A DNA stretch of 64,000 nucleotides from Catenulispora sp. EB89 (GTDB lineage: Bacteria; Actinomycetota; Actinomycetes; Streptomycetales; Catenulisporaceae). Location of the stretch: the NCBI RefSeq assembly GCF_041261445.1, contig NZ_JBGCCU010000003.1, forward strand, positions 496,001-560,000, given 5' to 3'. Made by a program: the position numbers and the translations under genes. Under the pieces are notes generated by a model, which saw only the letters and a list, made by a program, of their open reading frames with translations, made no database searches and had not been told where the DNA came from. Below are positions 55,838 through 64,000 of this stretch, in pieces (the first letter of the stretch is position 1; each line of letters opens with the position of its first letter).

Positions 55838-56761
55838 ATGAGCACCCTGACCCACGACGAGACCGCCCCGGCGCACGACCATCTCCGGACGCTGGAGGCC
55901 GAGGCGGTCCACATCATCCGCGAGGTGGCAGCCGAGTTCGAGCGGCCGGTGCTGTTGTTCAGCGGCGGCAAGGACTCGATCGTCATGCTGCACCTGGCGC
56001 TGAAGGCGTTCGCGCCGGCGCCGGTGCCGTTCGGACTGCTGCACGTGGACACCGGCCACAACTTCCCCGAGGTGCTGGACGTGCGCGACCGCACCGTCGC
56101 CGAGCACGGTCTGCAGCTGTTCGTCGCGCACGTGCAGGACTACATCGACGACGGCCGCCTGGTCGAGCGCCCCGACGGCACCCGCAATCCGCTCCAGACA
56201 GTGCCGCTGGTGGACGCGATCCAATCCCACAAGTTCGACGCCGTCTTCGGAGGCGGTCGCCGCGACGAGGAGAAGGCCCGCGCGAAAGAGCGGGTCTTCT
56301 CGCTGCGTGACGACTTCGGGCAGTGGGACCCCAAGCGCCAGCGCCCGGAGCTGTGGCGGCTGTACAACGGCCGGCACCGCCCCGGGGAGCACGTGCGGGT
56401 GTTCCCGCTGTCCAACTGGACCGAACTGGATGTGTGGCAGTACATCGCCGAGCAGGAGATCGAGCTGCCGGAGATCTACTACGCGCACGAGCGCCAGGTG
56501 TTCGCCCGCGGCGGCATGTGGCTGTCCCCCGGCGACTGGGGCGGTCCGCGCGAGGGCGAGACGGTGCAGACCCGCATCGTGCGCTACCGCACCGTCGGGG
56601 ACATGTCGTGCACCGGCGCCGTCGACTCCGACGCCTCCGACGTCGCCGCGGTCATCGAAGAGATCACCGCCTCCCGGATCACCGAGCGCGGGTCTTCCCG
56701 CGCGGACGACCGCCTTTCCGAGGCCGCCATGGAGGACCGCAAGCGAGAGGGGTACTTCTAA
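55838..56761 (+). CDS. cysD: Sulfate adenylyltransferase, small subunit
   Basis: 307 residues. N-type ATP pyrophosphatase: PVLLFSGGKDSIVMLHLALKAF (SGGKDS P-loop), HVDTGHNFPEVLDVRD, AVFGGGRRDEEKARAKERV and NWTELDVWQYIAEQEIELP. It forms APS from sulfate and ATP together with CysN. The stop shares a base with the cysN start (TAATG), so the subunits are coupled. Confidence 0.96.
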   Translation: MSTLTHDETAPAHDHLRTLEAEAVHIIREVAAEFERPVLLFSGGKDSIVMLHLALKAFAPAPVPFGLLHVDTGHNFPEVLDVRDRTVAEHGLQLFVAHVQDYIDDGRLVERPDGTRNPLQTVPLVDAIQSHKFDAVFGGGRRDEEKARAKERVFSLRDDFGQWDPKRQRPELWRLYNGRHRPGEHVRVFPLSNWTELDVWQYIAEQEIELPEIYYAHERQVFARGGMWLSPGDWGGPREGETVQTRIVRYRTVGDMSCTGAVDSDASDVAAVIEEITASRITERGSSRADDRLSEAAMEDRKREGYF

Positions 56762-58122
56762 TGACTGTGCTGCTGGACGCGCCGACCGCGAAGGACACCC
56801 AGGTCGCAGGACTGCTGCGGCTGGCCACCGCCGGCTCGGTGGACGACGGGAAGTCGACCCTGGTGGGCCGGCTGCTCTACGACACCAAGTCGGTGCTGGC
56901 CGACCAGTACGAGGCGGTGGAGCGCACCTCGCGCAACCGCGGACTGGAGCAGGCCGACCTGGCGCTGCTCACCGACGGCCTGCGCTCGGAGCGCGAGCAG
57001 GGCATCACCATCGACGTCGCCTACCGCTACTTCGCCACGCCGCGCCGGCGGTTCATCCTGGCCGACACCCCCGGGCACGTGCAGTACACCCGCAACATGG
57101 TCACCGGCGCCTCCACCGCCGAGCTCGCGGTGATCCTGGTCGACGCCCGCAAGGGGCTGGCCGAGCAGACCCGCCGCCACACCGCCGTCTCCGCCCTCCT
57201 GCGGGTGCCGCGGGTGCTGCTGGCGGTGAACAAGATGGACCTGGTCGACTTCGACAAGGACCGGTTCGCCGAGATCGAGGCCGACTTCGCCGCCTACGCC
57301 ACGGCGCTGGGCATCGAGCACCACGCCGCGCTCCCGGTCTCCGCGCTGCGCGGCGACAACGTCGTGGAGCCCTCGGCGGATCTGGCCTGGTTCGAGGGCC
57401 CGACCCTGCTGGAGTTCCTGGAGAACGTGCCGGTGCAGACCGAGCGGCGCCCGGCCGGCCGGTTCCCGGTGCAGTACGTGATCCGGCACCAGAGCGCCGA
57501 CTACCGCGGCTACGCCGGCACCATCGCCTCCGGACACCTGGAGGTCGGCGACCCGATCGTGGTGCTGCCCTCGGGCCAGCGCTCGACCATCGCCGCCATA
57601 GACCTGCTGGGCCACCCGGCCGAGCGCGTCACCGCCGGCCAGGCCGCGACCCTGCTACTGGCCGACGAGCTGGACGTCTCGCGCGGCGACCTGATCGCCC
57701 CGGCCGAGGCCGCCCCGGCCGCTGTGCAGGACGTGGTGGCGACCGTGTGCCACCTTTCGGAGAAGCCGCTGAAGGTCGGCGACCGGGTGCTGCTGAAGCA
57801 CACCACCCGCACCGTCAAGGCGATCGTCAAGGAGATCTCCGCCAAGCTGGACATCTCCGACCCGCTGGCCGCCGCGTCCTCGACCGCCGCCGACGCCGCC
57901 AACGCCGAGGCCGACGAGTTCGCCTGGGACGACGACGCCCCCACCACGCACACCCTGCACGCCAACGACATCGGCCGCGTGGTCCTGCGCACCGCCTCGC
58001 CGATCCTGCTGGAGCCCTACGCCGCGGACCGCGAGACCGGCTCGTTCCTGCTGATCGACCCCGCCAGCGGCGACACCCTCACCGCCGGCATGTCCGGGGA
58101 CCCGCTGGGGGTCTTCTCGTGA
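56761..58122 (+). CDS. cysN: Sulfate adenylyltransferase, GTPase subunit
   Basis: 453 residues. GTPase motifs: GSVDDGKSTLVGRLL (G1), REQGITIDVAYRYF (G2), ADTPGHVQYTRNM (G3), NKMDLVDF (G4). Beta-barrel domains 2 and 3 follow, then a Glu/Asp/Ala-rich insert near 355-400 between barrels, unusual in length. Its GTP hydrolysis drives APS formation by CysD. No fused APS kinase domain (CysC) at the C-terminus, unlike mycobacterial CysNC, again pointing to APS as end product. 43 bp before the ABC transporter. Confidence 0.95.
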   Translation: MTVLLDAPTAKDTQVAGLLRLATAGSVDDGKSTLVGRLLYDTKSVLADQYEAVERTSRNRGLEQADLALLTDGLRSEREQGITIDVAYRYFATPRRRFILADTPGHVQYTRNMVTGASTAELAVILVDARKGLAEQTRRHTAVSALLRVPRVLLAVNKMDLVDFDKDRFAEIEADFAAYATALGIEHHAALPVSALRGDNVVEPSADLAWFEGPTLLEFLENVPVQTERRPAGRFPVQYVIRHQSADYRGYAGTIASGHLEVGDPIVVLPSGQRSTIAAIDLLGHPAERVTAGQAATLLLADELDVSRGDLIAPAEAAPAAVQDVVATVCHLSEKPLKVGDRVLLKHTTRTVKAIVKEISAKLDISDPLAAASSTAADAANAEADEFAWDDDAPTTHTLHANDIGRVVLRTASPILLEPYAADRETGSFLLIDPASGDTLTAGMSGDPLGVFS

Positions 58123-58165
58123 TCGAACGCGCTTTGTTCTCCCAGAACTTCACCGGGGACGTGCG

Positions 58166-59374
58166 ATGTCGGACCGCCGGGCAGCACCTCAGGCCCCTGT
58201 TCCGACATCGAAGATCCCCGTAGTCCCGCAGTCCCTGGAGCGTACGTTGATACGAAGGGCTTTCTCCGCCGTCGCCGCGACCGTCGCGGCCGGCTGGATG
58301 CTCGTGTCGCTGGTGATCGTCATCGCCGCGTACGTCTCCACCACGAACCACTCCTCCGGGCCGGCCACGGCCTCCTCCACCACCGCCGCGGGCAGCACGT
58401 CCACGGCGGCCGGGGAGCTGCGGCTGGGCTACTTCGCGAACGTCACGCACGCCACGGCCCTGGTCGGGGTCGCACACGGCGACTTCGCCAAGGCCCTGGG
58501 CGCCACCAAGCTGACCACCCAGATCTACAACGCCGGCCCCGCGGAGATGACCGCGCTGCTCGGCGGCCAGCTGGACGCCGCCTACGTCGGGCCCTCCTCG
58601 GCCCTGTCGGCCTTCGCCCAGTCGCACGGCCAGGCGCTGAAGATCGTCGCCGGCGCCACCAGCGGCGGCGCGGAGCTGGTGGTGCGGCCCGGGATCAGCA
58701 GCGCGGCCGACCTCAAGGGCAAGACCCTCGCGACTCCGCAGAAGGGCAACACCCAGGACGTCGCCCTGCGCGCCTGGCTGAAGCAGAACGGCCTGACCGC
58801 CAACGCGGACGGCACCGGCGACGTGTCGGTGAACCCGCAGGACAACGCCGCCACCCTGGACCAGTTCAAGGCCGGGCACATCGACGGCGCCTGGCTGCCG
58901 GAGCCCTGGGCCTCGCGCATGGTCCTGGAGGCCGGGGCCAAGGTGCTCGTCGACGAGCGCACCCTGTGGCCCGGCGGGCAGTTCGCGACCACCAACCTGG
59001 TGGTGTCCAGCACCTTCCTCGCCGCGCACCCGGACACCGTCAAGGCCCTGATCGACGGCCAGATCGCGGCCAACCAGTGGATCGCCTCGGCTCCCGCCGA
59101 CGCCCAGAAGCTGGTCAACGACCAGCTGAAGAAGCTCACCGGCAAGGCCCTCACCGCCGCCGAGATCCAGCGCGCGTTCAGCGAGCAGACGCCGACCGAC
59201 GACCCGCTGGCCGCCTCGCTCCAGACCTCGATGGATCACGCCGTGTCCACCGGGCTGCTCAAGAAGACAGACCTGCACGGCATCTTCGACCTGACGCTGC
59301 TGAACACCGAGCTGGCCAAGGACGGCCGGCCCGCGGTGTCCGACGCCGGGCTGGCCGAACCGTCCACCAAGTAG
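58166..59374 (+). CDS. ABC transporter substrate-binding protein, sulfonate/sulfate-ester type
   Basis: 402 residues. One hydrophobic N-terminal helix at about 32-57 with no lipobox Cys, so it is held by an uncleaved anchor or released; most actinobacterial relatives I know are lipoproteins. The binding domain: LRLGYFANVTHATALVGVA, GPAEMTALLGGQLDAAYVGPSS, GAWLPEPWASRMV. This is the SsuA/NrtA/TauA group. With cysH-cysDN and the SsuBC-like genes it probably brings in organosulfonate. An internal TTG near 58247 would leave a short anchor. Confidence 0.88.
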   Translation: MSDRRAAPQAPVPTSKIPVVPQSLERTLIRRAFSAVAATVAAGWMLVSLVIVIAAYVSTTNHSSGPATASSTTAAGSTSTAAGELRLGYFANVTHATALVGVAHGDFAKALGATKLTTQIYNAGPAEMTALLGGQLDAAYVGPSSALSAFAQSHGQALKIVAGATSGGAELVVRPGISSAADLKGKTLATPQKGNTQDVALRAWLKQNGLTANADGTGDVSVNPQDNAATLDQFKAGHIDGAWLPEPWASRMVLEAGAKVLVDERTLWPGGQFATTNLVVSSTFLAAHPDTVKALIDGQIAANQWIASAPADAQKLVNDQLKKLTGKALTAAEIQRAFSEQTPTDDPLAASLQTSMDHAVSTGLLKKTDLHGIFDLTLLNTELAKDGRPAVSDAGLAEPSTK

Positions 59375-59400
59375 CGCCAGAGACTTAAGGGGAGACCGCC

Positions 59401-60201
59401 ATGACCGCCGCCATTGCCGAAACCACCACGGACGCCATCGCCTCGGGCCACTCCCCCGAGTCCCAGCCGGCCGTCCGGCTGACCAAGGTCGGCAAGACCT
59501 TCCGGGGCGGGGCCCCGGTGCTCGACGGCATCGACCTGACCGTCGCGCCGGGCGAGTTCGTGTGCCTGCTCGGCGCTTCGGGCTGCGGCAAGTCCACGCT
59601 GCTGAACCTGGTCGCCGACCTGGACGCGCCGAGCGCCGGCACCGTCGAGGTGCCCTCCGGCCGCGCCGCGCTGATGTTCCAGGAGTCCGCGCTGTTCCCG
59701 TGGCTGACCGCCGGGGAGAACATCGACCTGGCGCTGCGGCTGCGCGGCCTGTCCGGCCGCCGCGACCGCCGCGCCGAGACCGAGCGGCTGCTGGACCTGG
59801 TCCGGCTGCGCGGCGCCTACGACAAGCGTCCACACCAGCTCTCCGGCGGCATGCGGCAGCGCGTCGCGCTGGCCCGCGCGCTGGCCCAGGACAGCCCGGT
59901 GCTGCTGATGGACGAGCCGTTCGCCGCGCTGGACGCCATCACCCGCGACGTGCTGCACGAGGAGCTCATCCGGCTGTGGGAGGCCACCGGGCTCGCGGTG
60001 CTGTTCGTCACGCACAACGTGCGCGAGGCGGTGCGCCTGGGCCAGCGGGTCGTGCTGCTGTCCTCGCGTCCCGGCCGGGTGGCGCGGGAGTGGCGCGTGG
60101 ACATCCCGCAGCCGCGGCGCATCGAGGACAAGGCGGTGGCGGACCTGTCGGTTGAGATCACCGATGACCTGCGCAAGGAGATCAGCCGCCATGGCCGCTG
60201 A
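59401..60201 (+). CDS. ssuB: ABC transporter ATP-binding protein (SsuB-type)
   Basis: 266 residues. Walker A GASGCGKST, Q-loop MFQESALFPWLTAGEN, signature LSGGMRQRVALARAL, Walker B LLMDEPFAALDAITRD and switch His in FVTHNVREAV. The PFAALD/ALFPWL pattern is that of nitrate/sulfonate/taurine importers. It starts 26 bp after the binding-protein gene and overlaps the permease by 11 bp. Confidence 0.93.
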   Translation: MTAAIAETTTDAIASGHSPESQPAVRLTKVGKTFRGGAPVLDGIDLTVAPGEFVCLLGASGCGKSTLLNLVADLDAPSAGTVEVPSGRAALMFQESALFPWLTAGENIDLALRLRGLSGRRDRRAETERLLDLVRLRGAYDKRPHQLSGGMRQRVALARALAQDSPVLLMDEPFAALDAITRDVLHEELIRLWEATGLAVLFVTHNVREAVRLGQRVVLLSSRPGRVAREWRVDIPQPRRIEDKAVADLSVEITDDLRKEISRHGR

Positions 60202-61072
60202 CACGGACACCGGCGGTCGGCCCGGCGACACTCTCGCACACATCGAAGCCGGGCTTGACGCACTGGAAACATCGGCGGAACCGGAGTCCAGCAGACTCAG
60301 GAGCGTGGCCGCCTCCGTCATCCCGCCGATCGTCGCCGTCGCACTGATCCTCGCCGTCTGGCAGGTCCTCTACGCGGCCAAGATCTGGCCGGACTGGAAG
60401 CTGCCCGGACCCTCTGAGGTCTTCTCCTCGCTCAAGGACACCTTCTCCGGCGGCGACGCCTGGGGCGCGGTCGGCCACAGCATCGCGCACGGCGCCGTCG
60501 GCTTCGGGGCCTCGGTCGCCATCGGCACCCCGCTGGGCATCCTGGTCAGCCGGTTCAAGACCATCCGCTCCGGCATCGGCCCGATCCTGTCCGGCCTGCA
60601 GTCGCTGCCCTCGGTCGCCTGGGTCCCGCCGGCCCTGATGTTCTTCGGACCGACCCCGGCCATGCTCTACACCGTCGTCCTGCTCGGCGCGGTGCCCTCC
60701 ATCTCCGTCGGCGTCGTCTCCGGACTGGACCAGGTACCGCCGCTGTACCTGCGCGTCGGCCACAACATCGGCGCCCGCGGCCTGGCCTCGGTACGGCACG
60801 TCCTGCTGCCGGCCGCGCTGCCCGGCTACCTCGCGGGGCTGCGGCAGGGCTGGGCCTTCGCCTGGCGCTCACTGCTGGCCTCGGAGATCATCGTGCAGTC
60901 CGCGAACCTCGGACACTCGCTGGGCTTCCTGCTGAAGAACTCGCAGGACGCCAACGACATGTCCGGGGCGTTCGCGGCGATCGTGCTCATCCTGGCCGTC
61001 GGGGTGGCGGTCAACCAGCTGCTCTTCGCGCCGCTGGAGCGGCGTGTGCTCAAGGCGAGGGGGTTGGCGTGA
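60191..61072 (+). CDS. ssuC: ABC transporter permease (SsuC-type)
   Basis: 293 residues from an ATG within the end of ssuB. A cytoplasmic N-terminal tail (about 45 residues), then about six membrane helices with the EAA-like loop PPLYLRVGHNIGARGLASVRHVLLPAALP. It pairs with the preceding ATPase and binding protein in sulfonate or sulfate-ester uptake. Its stop overlaps the chelatase start (GTGA). Confidence 0.92.
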   Translation: MAADTDTGGRPGDTLAHIEAGLDALETSAEPESSRLRSVAASVIPPIVAVALILAVWQVLYAAKIWPDWKLPGPSEVFSSLKDTFSGGDAWGAVGHSIAHGAVGFGASVAIGTPLGILVSRFKTIRSGIGPILSGLQSLPSVAWVPPALMFFGPTPAMLYTVVLLGAVPSISVGVVSGLDQVPPLYLRVGHNIGARGLASVRHVLLPAALPGYLAGLRQGWAFAWRSLLASEIIVQSANLGHSLGFLLKNSQDANDMSGAFAAIVLILAVGVAVNQLLFAPLERRVLKARGLA

Positions 61073-61830
61073 ACCAGGCGGGTGCGATGCTGGCGGTCGC
61101 CCACGGGAGCCGCGACCCGCGGCACCGCGAGGTCATCACAGGGCTCGTGGACGCGGTGCGCGAGCAGCGGCCGGGGCTGCGGGTCGAGACGGCCTTCCTC
61201 GACCACTGCGGCCCGACGGCCGCGCGCGCCCTGCACGGCCTGGTCCGGGACGGGTACCAGCAGGTGAAGGTGGTGCCGCTGCTGCTGAACACCGCCTACC
61301 ACGTGCGGCAGGACATCCCGGCGGCGGTGGCCGCGGCGCACGAGTCGCTGCCGCGGCGCTGGAAGGCCGGGGTGGCGCAGCCGATGGTGGCCGAGCCGCT
61401 GGGACCGCATCCGCTGCTGATGGCGGGTCTGGAGCGACGGCTGCGCGAGGCCGGGGTGTGGCCCGGCGACGAGGAGGCGTCCGTGGTGCTGGCCTGGGCC
61501 GGGTCCTCCGACCGGGTGGCCGCCGCGGCGGTGGACGAGCTGGCCGAGGACTGGCAGCGCAGCGGCTGGGAGCACGTGGTGCCGGTCCCGGCGGTCGGCG
61601 ACCAGGCCGGGGACGCCGTGCGGGCGCTGCGCGAGCGCGGGGCGCGGCGGGTCGTGGTGGCGCCGTACTTCCTGGCACCGGGGTTCCTGGCCGACCGGAT
61701 CCGGGGCTCGGCGCTGCGCGCCGGGGCGGACGCGGTGGCGGCCGAGCTCGGGAACGCGCCGGAGGTGGCCTCGGCCGTGCTGGCGCGGTTCGACGGGGCG
61801 ATGACGGGCTGCCTGGCGCACGTGGCCTGA
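61069..61830 (+). CDS. Sirohydrochlorin chelatase (SirB/CbiX-type)
   Basis: 253 residues from a GTG at 61069. Two CbiX-like halves: MLAVAHGSRDPRHREVI with active-site His, LLLNTAYHVRQDIP, then VVLAWAGSSD and VVVAPYFLAPGFLADRI. It inserts iron into sirohydrochlorin to make sirohaem, the cofactor of sulfite reductase (block 1, 47.8 kb), or cobalt for cobalamin. Its coupling to the sulfur transporter genes supports the iron/sirohaem role. Last gene of block 2. Confidence 0.9.
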   Translation: MNQAGAMLAVAHGSRDPRHREVITGLVDAVREQRPGLRVETAFLDHCGPTAARALHGLVRDGYQQVKVVPLLLNTAYHVRQDIPAAVAAAHESLPRRWKAGVAQPMVAEPLGPHPLLMAGLERRLREAGVWPGDEEASVVLAWAGSSDRVAAAAVDELAEDWQRSGWEHVVPVPAVGDQAGDAVRALRERGARRVVVAPYFLAPGFLADRIRGSALRAGADAVAAELGNAPEVASAVLARFDGAMTGCLAHVA

Positions 61831-61868
61831 GCCGTGGCGTGAGACAGGGTCTGAGCCGCCGGTTGAGC

Positions 61869-61895
61869 GATTCCGTCAATCGGGCAGGCGGAATC
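61869..61895 (+). terminator. Hairpin after the sulfur block 2
   Basis: GATTCCG (61869-61875) pairs with CGGAATC (61889-61895) over a 13-nt loop. Weak in length but perfect. A second stem AAGGTTGC (61910-61917)/GCAACCTT (61933-61940) follows, just before the ribosome site of the next gene, and could be a leader structure instead. Confidence 0.45.
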
Positions 61896-61955
61896 AAGAC
61901 GGCGGGGGCAAGGTTGCAAGCGGCGAACCACCGCAACCTTTGAAAGGATCCGTGT

Positions 61956-62933
61956 ATGCGCGCGATCGTCGTCGGCCAGACCGGCGGACCCGAGGTCCTG
62001 CAACTCTCCGAGGTCAACGACCCGAAGCCGGGGCCCGGTGAGCTGCTGGTGGAAGTCGGCGCCACCGGCGTGAACTTCATCGAGACCTACCAGCGCAGCG
62101 GCTTGTACGCCGTGAACCTGCCGTTCACGCCGGGGGCCGAGACGGCCGGGCACGTACTGGCGGTCGGCGAGGGCGTCACGGACTTCAAGCCCGGCGACCG
62201 GGTGGCGACCGTGGACGCCCGCGGCAGCTACGCCGAACAGGTGATCGTGCCGGCCGACCGGGCCGTGACGGTGCCGGACGGCGTGGACATCGAGACCGCC
62301 GCCGCCGTGATGCTGCAGGGCATGACCGCGCACTACCTGACACAGAGCACGTACCCGATCAAGGCCGGCGAGACCGCGCTGGTGCACGCCGCGGCCGGCG
62401 GCATGGGCCTGCTGCTGACCCAGCTGGTGAAGGCGGCCGGCGGCAAGGTGATCGGCACCGTCTCCAGCGAGGCCAAGGCCAAGCTGGCGACCGAGGCCGG
62501 CGCCGACGAGGTCATCCGCTACGACCAGGTGTCCGGCGAGGAGCTGGCCGAGGAGGTCCGCCACCGCAACGGCGGGCAGGGCGTGCACGTGGCCTACGAC
62601 GGCGTCGGCAAGGACACCTTCGAAGCCTCGCTCGGCGCACTGCGCATGCGCGGGATGCTGGTCAGCTTCGGCAACGCCTCCGGACCGGTCCCGCCGATCG
62701 CGCCGCTGCGGCTGTCGCAGGGCGGCTCGCTGTTCCTGACCCGGCCCACGCTGGGCAACTACATCGTGGCCCGCCAGGAGCTGGAGTGGCGCGCGAGCGA
62801 CCTGTTCCGGTGGATCCAGGAGGGTGAGCTGAACGTGCGGGTCGGCGCGACGTATCCGCTCGGCGAGGCCGGGCTGGCGCAGCAGGACCTGGAGTCGCGG
62901 AAGACGACGGGCAAGCTGCTGCTGATCCCGTAG
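61956..62933 (+). CDS. Quinone oxidoreductase (MDR superfamily)
   Basis: 325 residues starting MRAIVVGQTGGPEVLQLSEV, with AAAGGAT upstream. Medium-chain dehydrogenase fold: GVNFIETYQRSGLY, LPFTPGAETAGHV, HAAAGGMGLLLTQLVKAAGG (NADPH site AxxGxxG), GKVIGTVSS and HVAYDGVGKDTFEASL. The zinc-binding residues of alcohol dehydrogenases are lacking, so it is the quinone oxidoreductase (QOR) type. Reduces quinones with NADPH. It follows block 2 in the same direction but with a 125-bp gap and hairpins. Confidence 0.94.
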   Translation: MRAIVVGQTGGPEVLQLSEVNDPKPGPGELLVEVGATGVNFIETYQRSGLYAVNLPFTPGAETAGHVLAVGEGVTDFKPGDRVATVDARGSYAEQVIVPADRAVTVPDGVDIETAAAVMLQGMTAHYLTQSTYPIKAGETALVHAAAGGMGLLLTQLVKAAGGKVIGTVSSEAKAKLATEAGADEVIRYDQVSGEELAEEVRHRNGGQGVHVAYDGVGKDTFEASLGALRMRGMLVSFGNASGPVPPIAPLRLSQGGSLFLTRPTLGNYIVARQELEWRASDLFRWIQEGELNVRVGATYPLGEAGLAQQDLESRKTTGKLLLIP

Positions 62934-62955
62934 TTCCCCGTCTGGTTCGGAGAAG

Positions 62956-63360
62956 TCACGGCCGCGTCCCGGCTCGGGCCCGTTGGGCCGCCGGGCCGCG
63001 GCCGGCGGCGACCGCGCACAGCAGCGCGGCTGTCGCTGTGGCGATCGGCCCGGCGTGCAGGGTCGAACCGGGTGCGTCGAGGCACTGGACCGCCGCCAGC
63101 ACCGCGGATGCGGCCAGCCCGGTCGCCGCCGCCAGCGACAGCCACGCCAGCCGGACCGCCGGCACCGTCAGCCGCAGCGCCGACAGGACGATCAACCCGA
63201 CGCTCAGCCACCGCACCACGTGCAGGCAGTCCTGGCCGTGGCGCGCGGGCCAGGGGACGGCCAGCGATGCGAGAGTCAGCGCCGCGAACCCGAGGACGGC
63301 CAGCGTGTTGGCCTGAAAACGATCGGAACCGGACTGCGCCGCCGAGACCATGGCACCCAT
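62956..63360 (-). CDS. Small polytopic membrane protein, hypothetical
   Basis: 134 residues from an ATG at 63360 (a GTG at 63366 is equally possible). About four hydrophobic segments (near 18-36, 48-66, 71-91, 102-120) rich in Ala/Leu, and a basic C-terminal end RGPAAQRARAGTRP. No family recognised. Convergent with the oxidoreductase. Confidence 0.6.
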   Translation of the reverse strand: MGAMVSAAQSGSDRFQANTLAVLGFAALTLASLAVPWPARHGQDCLHVVRWLSVGLIVLSALRLTVPAVRLAWLSLAAATGLAASAVLAAVQCLDAPGSTLHAGPIATATAALLCAVAAGRGPAAQRARAGTRP

Positions 63361-63410
63361 GCTCACGCATATCGTCGGATGAAACAAGGGTCTTGATAAA
63401 GGCCGGAAGA

Positions 63411-63908
63411 TCAATCGAACTTCTGGTACATCACGTGGATCCCGACGTAGCCGTGGGCCCGGCTTTTGTACGCCCCCGGAACCGTCCCGATGATCTGAAA
63501 ACCGATCGACTGCCATAGGTGCACGGCGCGGGCGTTGCTCTCCACGACCGCGTTGAACTGCATCCCGTGATAGCCCTGCTCGCGAGCCCACTTCAGGGAG
63601 TACTCGCCGAGCGCCCGGCCGACGCCACGGCCCGCGGCCGCCGGGTCCACCATGTAGCTCGCGGTGGACACGTGCGCGCCGGGGCCGGGCCGGTTCGGGC
63701 CCATCTTGGCGGTGCCGAGGACCGTGCCCGCGTCGTCGACCGCGACCACGGTCAGCCCCGGCGGCCGCTCCATCCACAGCGCACGGCCTTCCTCTTCGGA
63801 GGGCTCGTAGGGGTAGACGTAGGTCTCCCCCTCGGCGCAGATGGTGCGGAAGAAGGGCCAGATGCGCGGCCAGTCCTCATCGGTGGCTTCGCGGATGTGC
63901 ACGGTCAT
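63411..63908 (-). CDS. GNAT-family N-acetyltransferase
   Basis: 165 residues from an ATG at 63908 (MTVHIREATDEDWPRIWPFF). Acetyl-CoA loop in ASYMVDPAAAGRGVGRALGEY and AVHLWQSIGFQIIGTVPGAY, both typical of phosphinothricin-type GNATs; the ending GYVGIHVMYQKFD fits as well. Substrate unknown. An in-frame ATG at 63977 would add an unrelated tail. The last 92 bp of the window hold no gene start that can be supported. Confidence 0.92.
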   Translation of the reverse strand: MTVHIREATDEDWPRIWPFFRTICAEGETYVYPYEPSEEEGRALWMERPPGLTVVAVDDAGTVLGTAKMGPNRPGPGAHVSTASYMVDPAAAGRGVGRALGEYSLKWAREQGYHGMQFNAVVESNARAVHLWQSIGFQIIGTVPGAYKSRAHGYVGIHVMYQKFD

Positions 63909-64000
63909 GGCGCGAGGATAGCGGCCGGCCGCGGTCCGGCAGCGGGCCGATCGGTCGACTTTCGCGTGGCCCTGCATAGCGGCTGAATCGGGTTCAGGCT

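Overview
The window is very GC-rich chromosomal DNA (about 70% GC by eye) from an actinomycete, most likely a streptomycete- or Catenulispora-like member of the Actinomycetota. The evidence is F420-type luciferase-like oxidoreductases, a DsbA protein of the mycothiol nitroreductase type, a SpoIIE-type phosphatase, an LAxTG sorting signal, actinobacterial sulfur-leader peptides, many GTG starts and many 4-bp start/stop overlaps. No species can be named from sequence alone. Nothing points to a prophage, integrase, transposase, CRISPR array or large biosynthetic cluster.

Layout. 1-6.9 kb: end of an MMPL exporter, rpiB, a visibly GC-poor two-gene cassette (TIR/deoxyribosyltransferase-like protein plus a three-TM membrane protein) next to tRNA-Gly, a SpoIIE-like phosphatase, a Nei/Fpg DNA glycosylase, a Gln/Gly/Pro-rich protein and tRNA-Pro. 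7-16.5 kb: DsbA-like protein, aminopeptidase N, DUF5130 pair, HNH endonuclease, prolyl oligopeptidase, an F420 oxidoreductase and an MscS channel. 16.5-20.4 kb: an ABC-2 exporter co-transcribed with a sensor kinase and response regulator. 20.4-24.5 kb: a sugar unit (ROK repressor, GH4 glycosidase, BadF/BcrA-type kinase) with a clear promoter and palindromic operator. 24.5-32.5 kb: OsmC, DUF2079 protein, truncated haemoglobin, DUF6204, secreted M23 peptidase, a divergent MarR/YceI pair around nested palindromes, and an ettA-thioesterase operon. 32.6-35.4 kb: secreted phosphodiester glycosidase, about 1 kb of degenerate repeats, and an SsbB-type SSB. 35.6-46 kb: acyl-CoA synthetase, an MpaB-like oxygenase with two CrcB fluoride channels, a Tat-exported phospholipase C with a discoidin domain, GNAT, MFS, a sugar-lactone oxidase and a frameshifted symporter remnant. 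46-47.6 kb: a probable LAxTG-anchored surface protein.

47.6-61.9 kb holds assimilatory sulfur metabolism in two blocks. Each block is headed by a small peptide of the conserved actinobacterial cysteine-leader type (about 28-30 codons, one TGT Cys codon near the end), and the two leaders share upstream sequence. Block 1 is leader, sulfite reductase and a zinc-ribbon protein. Block 2 is leader, APS reductase (Fe-S type), CysD, CysN, a sulfonate/sulfate-ester ABC transporter and a sirohydrochlorin chelatase that would supply sulfite reductase with sirohaem. No APS kinase lies between cysH and cysD, which fits direct reduction of APS. About 5 kb of unrelated genes separates the blocks. The right end has a quinone oxidoreductase, a small membrane protein and a GNAT acetyltransferase.

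The best candidates for something undescribed are the GC-poor cassette at 2416-3473 and the paired sulfur leaders. Smaller points are the crcB leader hairpin, nested palindromes at the MarR/YceI junction, a promoter inside a terminator near 49.85 kb and the repeat field near 34 kb.
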